A stretch of DNA of 64,000 nucleotides, from the NCBI GenBank assembly GCA_964610505.1, contig CAZSXU010000022.1:1-64000 (forward strand). Direction: 5' to 3'. This DNA comes from CAZSXU01 sp964610505 (GTDB taxonomy: Bacteria; Arandabacterota; Arandabacteria; JAGLYR01). Both the position numbers and the translations under genes were made by a program. The notes beneath the pieces were generated by a model. It saw only the letters and a program-made list of their open reading frames with translations. It made no database searches and was not told the DNA's origin. Shown here one piece after another: positions 34,844 through 43,087 of the stretch (its first letter is position 1; each line of letters starts with the position of its first letter).

Positions 34844-36283
34844 ATGCAAACCTGGCAGTGGGTCGTGCTGGCAATCCTGACCGGGCTGGTGTTCTGGCCG
34901 GCCCTGACGACGCCCTTCGTGCAGGACGACTACTGTTTTCTCGAGCGCTCCCTCGAACCGCATCGCCTCCCGGAGGGCTTCACCGAACTGCGAAAGCTTC
35001 ACAGTTTTCGCCCCCTCTCCACGGACCTTACATTCACCGGTCTCTATCTGTTGTTCGGGAGGAACGCCCCGGCCTTCCATCTGGTGAGCCTCCTTCTGCA
35101 CCTGGCCGTGGCCGGGGTTCTCTATGCCGTTCTCCTGCGCCTGGGCGTTTCCAGGGGAGGGGGCGCGATTGGAGCCGTTCTCTTTCTCCTGCATCCGATG
35201 AACCTCTGGACGCTCACGTGGAGCTCGTGCCTGCAGGAGTTGACGTCGACGGCCGCCGGATACGGGTGTCTGCTTCTGGGATTGAAGTCCGTCGAGTCGA
35301 GCGCATCCGGGAAATGGACGTGGATTGCGGCTGCGTCCCTCGTGGCGGCGCTTCTGTGTAAGGAAAGCGCCGTGGTTTACGCCGTGATCCTGGCGGCGCT
35401 TCTCCTGGGTCGGAGGACCGATCTCAGGCGATCGGCCCGCGCTCTCCTCCCGTCGCTCGTGGTGACGGCCGTTTACCTGGCGTACCGGTTGCACTTGGGT
35501 GGCATTCCCGAGAGCGGACTGTACCGGATGGGCGTCGGCGGGTTTGTCTGGACCCACGTGGCGGATCACGCAGGATGGGCCGGGTCGGTGCTACTGGCCC
35601 CCGTGTGGATCGCCCTGTCCTTCGCTCCCGGTGCGGCCCCGGCCACGTCGCTGTCTTCGGAGCTTCCGACGTTCGCGCCCGTAGCGGCTCCGGCACTGGC
35701 GGCCGTTCTTGTTTTCGGCCTGCTTGTGAGAAACCCTCCGACAGGCGGGCGCCTCTTCGCGGTGGGCGTCTTCTGGTGGTTGGCGTCCCTCCTGCCTGTT
35801 CTGTTCCTCTCGAACCACCACTATGCCTACTACGGGTATGCATCCTTTGGCGGACTGCTCCTGGCGGCGCGTCCGCTCCTGGAGAGGTTCGCCGCCCGAC
35901 TCGATCGTCACAGGTGGATCGCGTGGGTCCTGGTTGCGTTTCTTCTCGGAGGCACGCACGCGGAGACGCGTCTTTTCAGCCGGATGCACTATCTTCCGAA
36001 CCGGGCCCGGTTGGTGGAGCGGATCGGGCAATCGCTTGTGAGAGAAGTGCCCCGCCCGCCTGCCAAGAGTGTCTTCTACCTGGCGGGACTTCCCGAGAAC
36101 AGTAGCTGGTTTGTGGGGCGGGAGAGGCCGACGAGTTCGGCCCTTCGCGTATTCTACCGGGATCCCACGCTGGAATCACGCAGGGCCCCTCTCGGGGTCC
36201 GGCCCGGTCCGATACCGGGGCGCGCCACCTTCGTCTTCGAATACGCAGAGCGTCGACTCCACCGGGTCGCGGTCGGAGAGTAG
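34844..36283 (+). CDS. polytopic membrane glycosyltransferase-like protein (GT-C type)
   Basis: 479 residues with ten to eleven hydrophobic segments and no signal peptidase site. The first loop has FVQDDYCFLE with two adjacent Asp, at the position of the catalytic acid in GT-C/GT39-like enzymes, then HSFRPLSTDL, a motif typical of the DUF1736/TMTC-like branch. The C-terminal 90 residues are soluble. It probably transfers sugars from a polyprenyl-phosphate donor on the outer face of the inner membrane. It is convergent with a sulfatase-fold gene only 6 bp away, repeating the GT/sulfatase-fold association seen at the left of the window. Confidence 0.75.
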   Translation: MQTWQWVVLAILTGLVFWPALTTPFVQDDYCFLERSLEPHRLPEGFTELRKLHSFRPLSTDLTFTGLYLLFGRNAPAFHLVSLLLHLAVAGVLYAVLLRLGVSRGGGAIGAVLFLLHPMNLWTLTWSSCLQELTSTAAGYGCLLLGLKSVESSASGKWTWIAAASLVAALLCKESAVVYAVILAALLLGRRTDLRRSARALLPSLVVTAVYLAYRLHLGGIPESGLYRMGVGGFVWTHVADHAGWAGSVLLAPVWIALSFAPGAAPATSLSSELPTFAPVAAPALAAVLVFGLLVRNPPTGGRLFAVGVFWWLASLLPVLFLSNHHYAYYGYASFGGLLLAARPLLERFAARLDRHRWIAWVLVAFLLGGTHAETRLFSRMHYLPNRARLVERIGQSLVREVPRPPAKSVFYLAGLPENSSWFVGRERPTSSALRVFYRDPTLESRRAPLGVRPGPIPGRATFVFEYAERRLHRVAVGE

Positions 36284-36289
36284 AAGAGT

Positions 36290-37774
36290 CTACTGGACGT
36301 ACCCCAAGGCCCGCAGCCGTTCCTCTGTCTCAGGATCGATCTGGAAGAGATTCGAGGCCAAATTCTCCTGGCGGGCGGTCTCCTCCGTTCCCGCCGTCCA
36401 TTCGGCCAGCACTGAGCGCAGCCGCTCGCGAGGTTTCCCGTCGGTGGATCTCGCCAGGTTGTTTTTTTCGAAGGGGTCGGTGGCGAGGTCGTAGAGCTCG
36501 AGTTCATCGAGAGCCACGGCGTGGATGAGCTTCCAGTCGCCCTCGCGGACAGAGCGGAAGTTCACGCCGGGTCGGATCTGCATGTCCTCGGGGAACGCCA
36601 GAGGGTGAAAACAAACTTCGCTGAAAGCCGGGGACGATAGTTCGACGCGCCCCTGGAGGGCCCTCACGAAACTGGATCCGTCGATGCCTCTCGCCTCTTT
36701 CTCGATTCCCAGCATGTCCAGAATCGTGGGCAGCAGATCGATCATCTCGACCTGAGGTGTGAAGACGTGAGGCAGGTTCGCCATTTGAGGATTCCGGAGG
36801 ATCAGGGGAACACGGATCAGCTCCTCGTACAACCCGCGGGTGTGACCGAGCCAGTCGTGGTCCATGAATCCTTCGCCGTGGTCGGCCGCCAGCACGACCA
36901 GTGTCGACTCCGCCAGTCCCAGCCGGTCCAGTTCGTCGAGAACCCGCGCCACGTGGTGATCCGTAAAGGCGATCTCGCTGTCATACAGGCTGACCAGGTA
37001 GGCGATGTCCTCCGGACCCAGCCCGTGCCTCTTCTCCTTGAGTTCTTCGAAACGCATGGTCGAGTCCACCCACCCCTCGTAGGGCTCGCCGAAAGGAAAC
37101 TCCGGGTGGCCGAGATAGTCGTGGTGGGGATCAAAGTAATGCAGGAAGAGGAAAAAGGGCGCCTCCCCGTGCTCCCGAAGCCACTCGATACCGAGTGCTG
37201 TGACCCCGGGGGAAGAAATGTCCCGATGACCGCCCACCTCGGACTCGTCGAAGTCGTCGAATCCCTGATCCAGGTTGTACTTGGAGGAGACGAAAATGTT
37301 ACTCACTACGGCGCCGGTCCGGTGTCCATGGTCCCGGAGAATCTCCGCCAGCGTTCTGCGGTGGTCGGGAAGCTCCGTTTGGCGCGTGATCGTCTGATGG
37401 CGCGTCGGGTAGAGCCCGGTGAACAGGCTGGCCGTGGAGGGAAGCGTCCAGGGGCTCTGGGAGAGAGCGTTCAGGAACAAGGTCGAGCCTTCGGCGAAAC
37501 GGTCGATGTTCGGACTTGTGTTTCGCGTGTACCCGTAGCAGCCCAGGTGATCCGCGCGCAAGGTGTCGACAAAAATGACCAGCAGGTTCATCCGAGGAAG
37601 ACGCGTTCGGGACTGACATCCGGCATAGCCTGCGAAGGTCACGGCCAGGGCCGAGACGAAGACGACGACCTTGCTCCGGCGATGCTTGCGGAGGTAACGA
37701 ACCGCGCGGACGATGGACTCCGGAATCGACACTCGACGGTGTGCACGCAAGAGGGATCCTCCCTTCGCGATCAT
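36290..37774 (-). CDS. sulfatase-fold enzyme, Thr nucleophile type
   Basis: 494 residues from ATG 37774; upstream extension to 38368 is out of register with the promoter of the opposite gene and is rejected. A positively charged N-terminus is followed by a hydrophobic anchor (about 35-52). Metal motifs are IFVDTLRADHLGCYGY (near 67) and VLAADHGEGFMDHDW. The nucleophile position is Thr110 in WTLPSTASLFTG. The C-terminus RLRALGYVQ matches the three paralogues. It is convergent with the GT-C gene at 34844. An extracytoplasmic phospho- or sulfo-ester enzyme, substrate unknown. Confidence 0.9.
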   Translation of the reverse strand: MIAKGGSLLRAHRRVSIPESIVRAVRYLRKHRRSKVVVFVSALAVTFAGYAGCQSRTRLPRMNLLVIFVDTLRADHLGCYGYTRNTSPNIDRFAEGSTLFLNALSQSPWTLPSTASLFTGLYPTRHQTITRQTELPDHRRTLAEILRDHGHRTGAVVSNIFVSSKYNLDQGFDDFDESEVGGHRDISSPGVTALGIEWLREHGEAPFFLFLHYFDPHHDYLGHPEFPFGEPYEGWVDSTMRFEELKEKRHGLGPEDIAYLVSLYDSEIAFTDHHVARVLDELDRLGLAESTLVVLAADHGEGFMDHDWLGHTRGLYEELIRVPLILRNPQMANLPHVFTPQVEMIDLLPTILDMLGIEKEARGIDGSSFVRALQGRVELSSPAFSEVCFHPLAFPEDMQIRPGVNFRSVREGDWKLIHAVALDELELYDLATDPFEKNNLARSTDGKPRERLRSVLAEWTAGTEETARQENLASNLFQIDPETEERLRALGYVQ

Positions 37775-37925
37775 CCTAGTCGATTCTTGTGAGATACACA
37801 ATCCGGAATCGGGTGTGGACCGGCGGGCGTGAATCCGGTGGGCGGGGGTCCGGCGAATCGGAGCACGCGCGGGGCGGTTTTCCGGCGCCGTCGCTCCGCA
37901 TGGAGGGTGGTTTGCGCTTCCAGCC

Positions 37926-37954
37926 TTGACGCCTCCGGACCCGCCTGTTAGAAT
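37926..37954 (+). promoter_or_regulatory. promoter of the corrinoid methyl-transfer cluster
   Basis: -35 TTGACG at 37926-37931, 17-nt spacer, -10 TAGAAT at 37949-37954. The start would be near 37961, about 85 nt before the corrinoid protein ATG. Confidence 0.65.
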
Positions 37955-38045
37955 ACAAGTCCCAACACCGGGTCGGGGCGCGCCCGTGAAGTCTCTCGTG
38001 GCTCCCGTCCTCTGTTCTTCTTCCTGATGCATCGGAGTCGAGGTC

Positions 38046-38687
38046 ATGGATGAGAGAATGTTGCTCAAGGACATGGAAGAGGCGGTAATCCGTGGAGACG
38101 GGGACGCGGCCGCGGATCTTGCCCGGAAGGCGCTCGAGGGCGGGATGAACGTGAATCGGATGCTCGACGAGGGGTTCGTCAAGGGGATCGAGCGCGTCGG
38201 CCGGCTGTGGGAAGACGGCGAGTATTTCCTTCCGGAGTTGGTCCGGGGCGCCGAAGCCATGAAGGCGGCGCTCACGGTCATCGAACCGGCAATTCTCGAG
38301 AGTGGTGAGAATCGTGACCCCTTGGGCACGGCGGTCATCGGAACCATTGAGGGCGACATCCACGACATCGGAAAGACGCTCGTGTCCGCAATGCTGACGG
38401 CCTACGGCTTCGACGTCATGGACTTGGGCGCGGATGTTCCGGTCACCAAGTTCGTGGACGCGGCCAAAGAGGTCGGCGCAGACCTGGTCTGCATGTCGGC
38501 GCTTCTGACGACAACGATGGTGGGTCAGAAGAAAGTGATCGACCTGCTGAAGCAGCGGGGCCTTCCCGCAAAGGTCATCGTCGGCGGGGCGCCCGTGAGT
38601 CAGCAATGGGCGGACGAGATCGGCGCGGACGGATACGGGGAGTCGGCCGTCGCCGCCGTTGAGGTTGCCAAGCGACTCGTCGCGTAG
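38046..38687 (+). CDS. corrinoid (B12-binding) methyltransferase carrier protein
   Basis: 213 residues, the usual length of MtbC/MttC/MtmC-type corrinoid proteins. The N-terminal cap (residues 1-90) is a helical B12-binding-2 domain (DEGFVKGIERVGRLWEDGEY). The Rossmann domain (about 90-213) carries the base-off cobalamin motif GDIHDIGK (DxHxxG), whose His ligates cobalt, plus SALLTTTM and VGGAPV. It shuttles the methyl group between a substrate:corrinoid methyltransferase and an acceptor methyltransferase. In this cluster those are MttB-like (40625) and homocysteine methyltransferase (39050). A repeat element separates it from the latter. Confidence 0.95.
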   Translation: MDERMLLKDMEEAVIRGDGDAAADLARKALEGGMNVNRMLDEGFVKGIERVGRLWEDGEYFLPELVRGAEAMKAALTVIEPAILESGENRDPLGTAVIGTIEGDIHDIGKTLVSAMLTAYGFDVMDLGADVPVTKFVDAAKEVGADLVCMSALLTTTMVGQKKVIDLLKQRGLPAKVIVGGAPVSQQWADEIGADGYGESAVAAVEVAKRLVA

Positions 38688-38710
38688 GGCAAAGGTCAAG
38701 ATCCAAGGCG

Positions 38711-39000
38711 AGCCCCAGATTCCACAGATTGCACGGATGGGCATTGTGTTGAGGCAAGTTCTTGCCTCAAGGGCGGAGGAACAAGGTCAAGAGCGAGCCA
38801 CAGATTGCACAGATTACGCGGATCGGATCTCTCGTCCGCTACTGCGGTATGAGTGTTCTTGCCGAGCTTCCGGATGGGACATTTCCAGGCGACAGCGGAT
38901 CGTAGAGAAGCCCATCGCCTGGACTGTTGGGTCGGATCGTGGATCTGGCCCAACGGGCGGTGTACCCGCTTTGAATCCGTGAAATCTGTGGAATCTGTGG
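38711..39000. repeat. MITE-like element with 9-bp arrays and a perfect hairpin
   Basis: Left arrays are at 38711-38739 (CCACAGATTGCACGGATG) and 38797-38822. The right array at 38974-39000 is in inverse orientation (AATCTGTGG ends). Between the two left arrays is a perfect palindrome, TTGAGGCAAG / CTTGCCTCAA, at 38749-38758 and 38761-38770 with a TT loop. No coding capacity. It accounts for the 362-bp gap before the homocysteine methyltransferase gene. Confidence 0.7.
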
Positions 39001-39049
39001 CTAACGTTCTTGATTTCGAATCTGCGACACCCGGGATAGGAGCGGGCAC

Positions 39050-39940
39050 ATGTCGGTTCGGTTCATGGAGCGTGTGGCTCGGGGACCCGTGCTGTTCGAT
39101 GGCGGAATGGGGAGTCTTCTCATTGCCCGGGGATTGACTCTGGGGGAGGCTCCCGAGCTCTGGAACGTGGATCGACCCGAGGTCGTGAGGGACGCCCACC
39201 GGGCCTATTTCGACGCCGGCTCGGACGTGGTGACGACGAATACCTTCGGGGGAACCGGGCTCAAACTGAGCGCGAAGGGTCTGGCCGACCGGATGGAGGA
39301 ACTCAATCGGGCCGGGGCAGAAGTCGCTCTCTCCGTTCGGCCCGACGGCCGGTTTGTGGCGGGCGACCTGGGGCCCACCGGAAAGGTCACGGGTCTTCCC
39401 GGTGAAGTGTCCGCGGAGAGTCTCAGAGCGAGTTTCGCCGACCAGGCGCGCACGCTCGCCGGCGCAGGCGTGGATCTCCTGATTGTCGAGACCATGTACG
39501 ACCTCGAAGAAGCCCGGGCCGCCGTTTCCGCCGCCGTCGAGACGGGTCTCCCGGTAGTGGCCACCATGACCTTCGAACGGAAGCCGCGCGGGTACTTCAC
39601 GCTCATGGGGAATTGTCCGGAGGAATGCGTTTCGGCGCTGGAGAAAGCGGGCGCGTCGGTGGTGGGGGTCAACTGTACTCTTGGACCGGAGGACATGTTG
39701 GATCTCCTGTCAGCGATTCGTCCGCTTACAACGTTGCCCCTTCTCGCTCAGCCCAATGCCGGGCAGCCCACGTTGGTGGACGGGGAGGCCGTGTACTCCG
39801 CCGCCCCCGATGTCTTTGCCCGCCAGGTGCGACGGCTCGTGGAGGAAGGGGCCGATCTGGTGGGTGGTTGCTGCGGGACCACGCCCGAATTCGTTCGCCT
39901 CATTCGTTCTCAAATCGAGGCGCATCTTGAACATCGTTGA
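39050..39940 (+). CDS. homocysteine S-methyltransferase (MetH N-terminal-domain type)
   Basis: 296 residues, ATG with GGAG 7 nt or so upstream. A (beta/alpha)8 homocysteine-binding domain: FDGGMGSLL at the N-terminus, TNTFGGTGLKL, and three zinc-binding Cys in GVNCTL and GGCCGTTP. It accepts a methyl group on homocysteine to form methionine, as in the first domain of MetH or in betaine-homocysteine methyltransferase. No folate-binding domain follows, so the donor is expected to be the methyl-corrinoid protein encoded upstream. The next gene overlaps its 3' end by 14 bp. Confidence 0.95.
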   Translation: MSVRFMERVARGPVLFDGGMGSLLIARGLTLGEAPELWNVDRPEVVRDAHRAYFDAGSDVVTTNTFGGTGLKLSAKGLADRMEELNRAGAEVALSVRPDGRFVAGDLGPTGKVTGLPGEVSAESLRASFADQARTLAGAGVDLLIVETMYDLEEARAAVSAAVETGLPVVATMTFERKPRGYFTLMGNCPEECVSALEKAGASVVGVNCTLGPEDMLDLLSAIRPLTTLPLLAQPNAGQPTLVDGEAVYSAAPDVFARQVRRLVEEGADLVGGCCGTTPEFVRLIRSQIEAHLEHR

Positions 39941-40568
39941 AGACATCACCGTCCGGCCTCGGGAGACCGAGGTCCTCCGTCTTCTGCGGCGAGGGAAAAA
40001 GGAGAAGGATCCCGGGGACTTCACTCTGGGTCTCGTTCGAGAGGCTCTTGCGGAGGCACGGCCGCTGGCCCATCCGAAGGCGGTCTACGATTTCTTTGAT
40101 CGCCCGGATGTGCCGGATCATCCCGTCTTCCTGTCCGCACGGCGCGTGGGGCTCTGCATCTGCACAATCGGTTCGGATCTGGAGAAGCGCGTGGGAGACC
40201 TGATGGCGCGGGGTGAACTGGCAAGAGGAGTCGTGCTGGACGCTGTCGGTTCGGAAATGGCAGAGACCGCTGCGCAGGTTCTCGACCGGCGGATGGAGTC
40301 GGAGCACGTTCGAAGCGGGGAGAGGGCCGGCGCGCGTTTCTCTCCCGGGTACGGGGAGTGGGAGCTGGAGGGGCAGCAGTGGCTGTTCGAGGTCCTGGAC
40401 GCCGGGCGAATCGGCGTGGAACTTTCATCCTCGATGATGATGACACCCCGTAAATCGGTTTCCTTCGCGATCAACCTGGGCGTGGATCCGAAACCCCCGC
40501 GCTGCACAACACCCTGTGATCAGTGTGACATGAACGACTGCGAATTTCGGAGAGATCCATCTGTGTAA
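39927..40568 (+). CDS. MetH activation-domain-like protein
   Basis: 213 residues from a TTG at 39927 with GAGG 6 nt upstream, overlapping the preceding gene by 14 bp; no better start exists in the intergenic space. The body resembles the S-adenosylmethionine-binding activation domain of cobalamin-dependent methionine synthase: LCICTIGSDLEKRVGDLMA, ARGVVLDAVGSEMAE, RFSPGYGEWELEGQ, MMMTPRKSVSFAI. A C-terminal Cys cluster (PPRCTTPCDQCDMNDCEF) is added, which is likely an Fe-S or metal site. The probable role is reductive reactivation of the inactive cob(II)alamin carrier. The stop TAA lies inside a 9-bp repeat array. Confidence 0.85.
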   Translation: MNIVEDITVRPRETEVLRLLRRGKKEKDPGDFTLGLVREALAEARPLAHPKAVYDFFDRPDVPDHPVFLSARRVGLCICTIGSDLEKRVGDLMARGELARGVVLDAVGSEMAETAAQVLDRRMESEHVRSGERAGARFSPGYGEWELEGQQWLFEVLDAGRIGVELSSSMMMTPRKSVSFAINLGVDPKPPRCTTPCDQCDMNDCEFRRDPSV

Positions 40569-40583
40569 TCTGTGAACTCTGTG
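40557..40583. repeat. 9-bp repeat array overlapping the 3' end of the activation-domain gene
   Basis: ATCTGTGTAATCTGTGAACT begins at about 40558; the gene's stop TAA (40566-40568) is part of it. Confidence 0.7.
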
Positions 40584-40624
40584 GTTTGGTTTGGGTTGGA
40601 CCTTCGCATCCGGGAGGCAATCGA

Positions 40625-42088
40625 ATGAAGGCAAGACGTCCGAAGCTGGAGATGCTGTCGCCGGATCTGGTGGAGAGAATCATCGGAGAGGCGATGGAGA
40701 TTCTGGAAGACATCGGCGTGTTCGTCGAGAACGACGAGGCCTTCTCGCTTCTGGCGGACGCCGGATGCAGGGTAGACGTCGCCTCGCGACGGGTCCACAT
40801 CAAGGAGGATCTGGTCCGCATCTCCCTGGGCAAGGCGCCGAAGGGAATACAGTTGTTCGATACCGCCGGGGATCTCGCGATGGATCTTTCCCGCGACAAC
40901 GTTCATTTCGATCCGGGATCTGCGGCCGTCAACGTCTATGACTACGAGGCAAAGACCATCCGGAAGCCGACGTCTGCGGATGTGGTGTCCTTCGTGAAGC
41001 TCACGGCCCACCTGAAGAACTACGCGGCACAGAGTACGGGCGTGGTCCCGGCGGATGTTCCCGAAGAATTCGCGGATCGTTACCGGCTGTACCTCGGGTT
41101 GCTCAATTGCTCCAAGCCGGTTGTGACGGGCACATTCGAGGTGGATGCGTTCGGGCCGATGAAAGACATGCTGGTCGCCGTGCGCGGGTCGGCCGAAGCG
41201 CTCAAAGAGAAACCGCTGGCGATCTTCGACGCCTGCCCTTCGCCGCCGCTCAAGTGGAGCAACCTCACGTGCCAGAGCGTCGTGGACTCCGCCCGGGCGG
41301 GCATCCCTTCGGAGTTCGTCTCGATGCCGCTCTCGGGGGCGACGGCCCCCGTCACCCTTTCCGGTTCCATCGTCCAGCACACGGCGGAGACCCTGAGTGG
41401 GGTGGTCATCGCGGAATTGGCCGAGCCGGGGGCTCCCGTCATCTACGGCGGATCCCCCGCCGTCTTCGATATGAAGAAGGGGACAACGCCCATGGGCGCC
41501 ATCGAGACGATGATGATCGATTCGGCGTACGCCCAGATCGGTAAGACGCTAGGGCTTCCGACGCACGCGTACATGGGGCTCAGTGACTCGAAGATGCCGG
41601 ATGCGCAGGCCGGTCTTGAAGCGGGCATGGGCGCGCTCATGGCCGCACTCGCCGGGGTCAACGTCGTCTCCGGTGCGGGGATGCTGGCCTTTGAGAACTG
41701 CCAGAGTCTCGAGAATCTGGTGATCGACCATGACATCTGCGGAATGGCTCTCAGGGTGGTCGGAGGGATCGAACAGCGTGAGACACCGATGGCCAAGGAC
41801 AAGCTTCAGGACTTCTTCAAGGAGAACCACCTGCTGTCACATCCCAGCACGTTGCGCTGGTTCCGTGAGGAGTTCTACTTCCCGGGAAAGGCCATCGACC
41901 GGTCCACGGATCAGGAATGGTTGAAGCAGGGATCCGTATCGGCGCTCGAAAGAGCACACGCGGAGGTCAAGCGACTCCTGGAGAAAGACCTCGAACCGCA
42001 TCTCGATGCCTCGGTTGCCGCCGAGCTCCGGAAGATCGTCACCGCCGAGGCAAAGCGAAAGGGCATGGAGAGGCTGCCCGTTTCGTGA
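40625..42088 (+). CDS. MttB-family (trimethylamine/quaternary amine) corrinoid methyltransferase
   Basis: 487 residues from ATG 40625 with GGGAGG 8 nt upstream. A TIM-barrel of the MttB superfamily (family blocks IGEAMEILEDIGV, GSAAVNVYD, EKPLAIFDACPSPPL, GGSPAVFDMKKG, SKMPDAQAGLE). The frame is continuous with no in-frame amber codon, so this is a non-pyrrolysine member, like those acting on glycine betaine, proline betaine or carnitine. It demethylates its amine and methylates the corrinoid protein. The substrate is not predictable. It is the last gene of the corrinoid cluster. Confidence 0.93.
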   Translation: MKARRPKLEMLSPDLVERIIGEAMEILEDIGVFVENDEAFSLLADAGCRVDVASRRVHIKEDLVRISLGKAPKGIQLFDTAGDLAMDLSRDNVHFDPGSAAVNVYDYEAKTIRKPTSADVVSFVKLTAHLKNYAAQSTGVVPADVPEEFADRYRLYLGLLNCSKPVVTGTFEVDAFGPMKDMLVAVRGSAEALKEKPLAIFDACPSPPLKWSNLTCQSVVDSARAGIPSEFVSMPLSGATAPVTLSGSIVQHTAETLSGVVIAELAEPGAPVIYGGSPAVFDMKKGTTPMGAIETMMIDSAYAQIGKTLGLPTHAYMGLSDSKMPDAQAGLEAGMGALMAALAGVNVVSGAGMLAFENCQSLENLVIDHDICGMALRVVGGIEQRETPMAKDKLQDFFKENHLLSHPSTLRWFREEFYFPGKAIDRSTDQEWLKQGSVSALERAHAEVKRLLEKDLEPHLDASVAAELRKIVTAEAKRKGMERLPVS

Positions 42089-42137
42089 GCCGATGATCGA
42101 GAGTGGTTCACGGAAACAAGCACTCGAAAGAGCCTGT

Positions 42138-42196
42138 CCGCGGATTGCGCGGATTACGCAGATCAGAAAACGGGGAGGCAGGTTCTTGCCTCCCCG
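42138..42196. repeat. 9-bp array followed by GGAGGCA hairpin
   Basis: The array CCGCGGATTGCGCGGATTAC begins at 42138. The hairpin CGGGGAGGCA (42171-42180) pairs with TGCCTCCCCG (42187-42196). The same array-hairpin composite occurs at 48187-48245. A shared CCAGGCGA string follows at both places. Confidence 0.7.
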
Positions 42197-42264
42197 GGAC
42201 GAACTTACCAAGATACACGTTGTCTTGAGCTGAGGCGCCGGCCGGTAGCTCTCCAGGCGACGGT

Positions 42265-43083
42265 CTACTCCTCGAAAACCTTCTTGACCCTACCCCACGT
42301 GGTTCGATCTGTCCCGCTCGCCTGACCCTGGTAACATGCGGGCCAGCCGGTGCAGGTGTCATGACAGGTGTCCCCACCTTCGCACGTTGTCGACCCATCG
42401 CAGGTCGGCCAACTTCCGCACGTCATCTGACAGGTCTCGGTGCCGTCGCAGGTGTAGTTGCCCTGGAACGTGTACGCTGGACGACAGCAGTCCGGAGTAC
42501 CGTCGCACGTCAGGCCGGCTCCGTCACAGGTCGAGCTCCAGCAGGTGAAGAGCCCATCGCAGGTCTCTTCGCCGTGACACGTAGACTGTGCATCGCACGT
42601 GTAGAACCTGGCGCATGTCTCCGTGGCGTCGCACGTGGGGACGGCCGTATCGCAGGTTGGCGCGCCGACGTCATAGGTGAGGCCCCAACAATCCGCCGAA
42701 TCCCGGTCACAGGTTACTCCGCCGTAGCAGGTTTCCTGAGGCGCGCATGTGATGTCACAGGTCGGCTGCGCGTCACACGTATGTACTCCCGCGCAGGTTT
42801 CCCCGCCGTCACAGGTTGGCCCGCCCATACAGGTCGGCAGACATGACGAGGTTATTCGCTTCCCCTCAAACGTTGATTCCGAGGATCCGGTGTAGGCGTC
42901 ACCCACCGTTGCCTGGGCGACTTCGTTGCCTGCACCCTCCAGGCGACCGACGGCATCGGACAGCAACGACTCAAACACCGGAGAGCTCGCGTGTTCGGCA
43001 GGTTCAGTCCGATGCGTGCTAGGCGCATTGTGGACTGCGAAGTGATGGTCTTCTCGGCAAGGGGTTTCCCCTGATGGAGTCAT
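42265..43083 (-). CDS. Cys/Thr hexapeptide-repeat protein
   Basis: 272 residues from ATG 43083 (start uncertain; no clear SD, and an alternative start nearer the repeats is possible). Residues about 1-85 lack Cys clusters and contain VFESLLSDAVGRLEGAGNEV. Residues about 86-255 are a run of about two dozen units of the form C-x4-T (for example TCDGGETCAGVHTCDAQPTC), with a few units of 4, 7 or 12 residues, giving Cys and Thr ladders. The last 13 residues include TTWGRVKKVFEE. There is no Sec signal peptide. Possibilities are a Cys-ladder solenoid or the precursor of a heavily modified peptide with an N-terminal leader; neither can be proven here. It lies downstream of MttB on the opposite strand, flanked by repeats and a transposase remnant. 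Confidence 0.7.
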   Translation of the reverse strand: MTPSGETPCREDHHFAVHNAPSTHRTEPAEHASSPVFESLLSDAVGRLEGAGNEVAQATVGDAYTGSSESTFEGKRITSSCLPTCMGGPTCDGGETCAGVHTCDAQPTCDITCAPQETCYGGVTCDRDSADCWGLTYDVGAPTCDTAVPTCDATETCARFYTCDAQSTCHGEETCDGLFTCWSSTCDGAGLTCDGTPDCCRPAYTFQGNYTCDGTETCQMTCGSWPTCDGSTTCEGGDTCHDTCTGWPACYQGQASGTDRTTWGRVKKVFEE

Positions 43084-43087
43084 CTCC

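Noticed and set aside
40625..42088. Pyrrolysine in the MttB homologue
   Set aside because: The frame has no in-frame TAG over 487 codons and aligns as a non-pyrrolysine MttB member.
42300..42850. Regular TCGCAGGT-like strings that might be a CRISPR array
   Set aside because: The period follows the 18-bp codon repeat of the Cys/Thr protein; units are not identical and there are no unique spacers of constant length.
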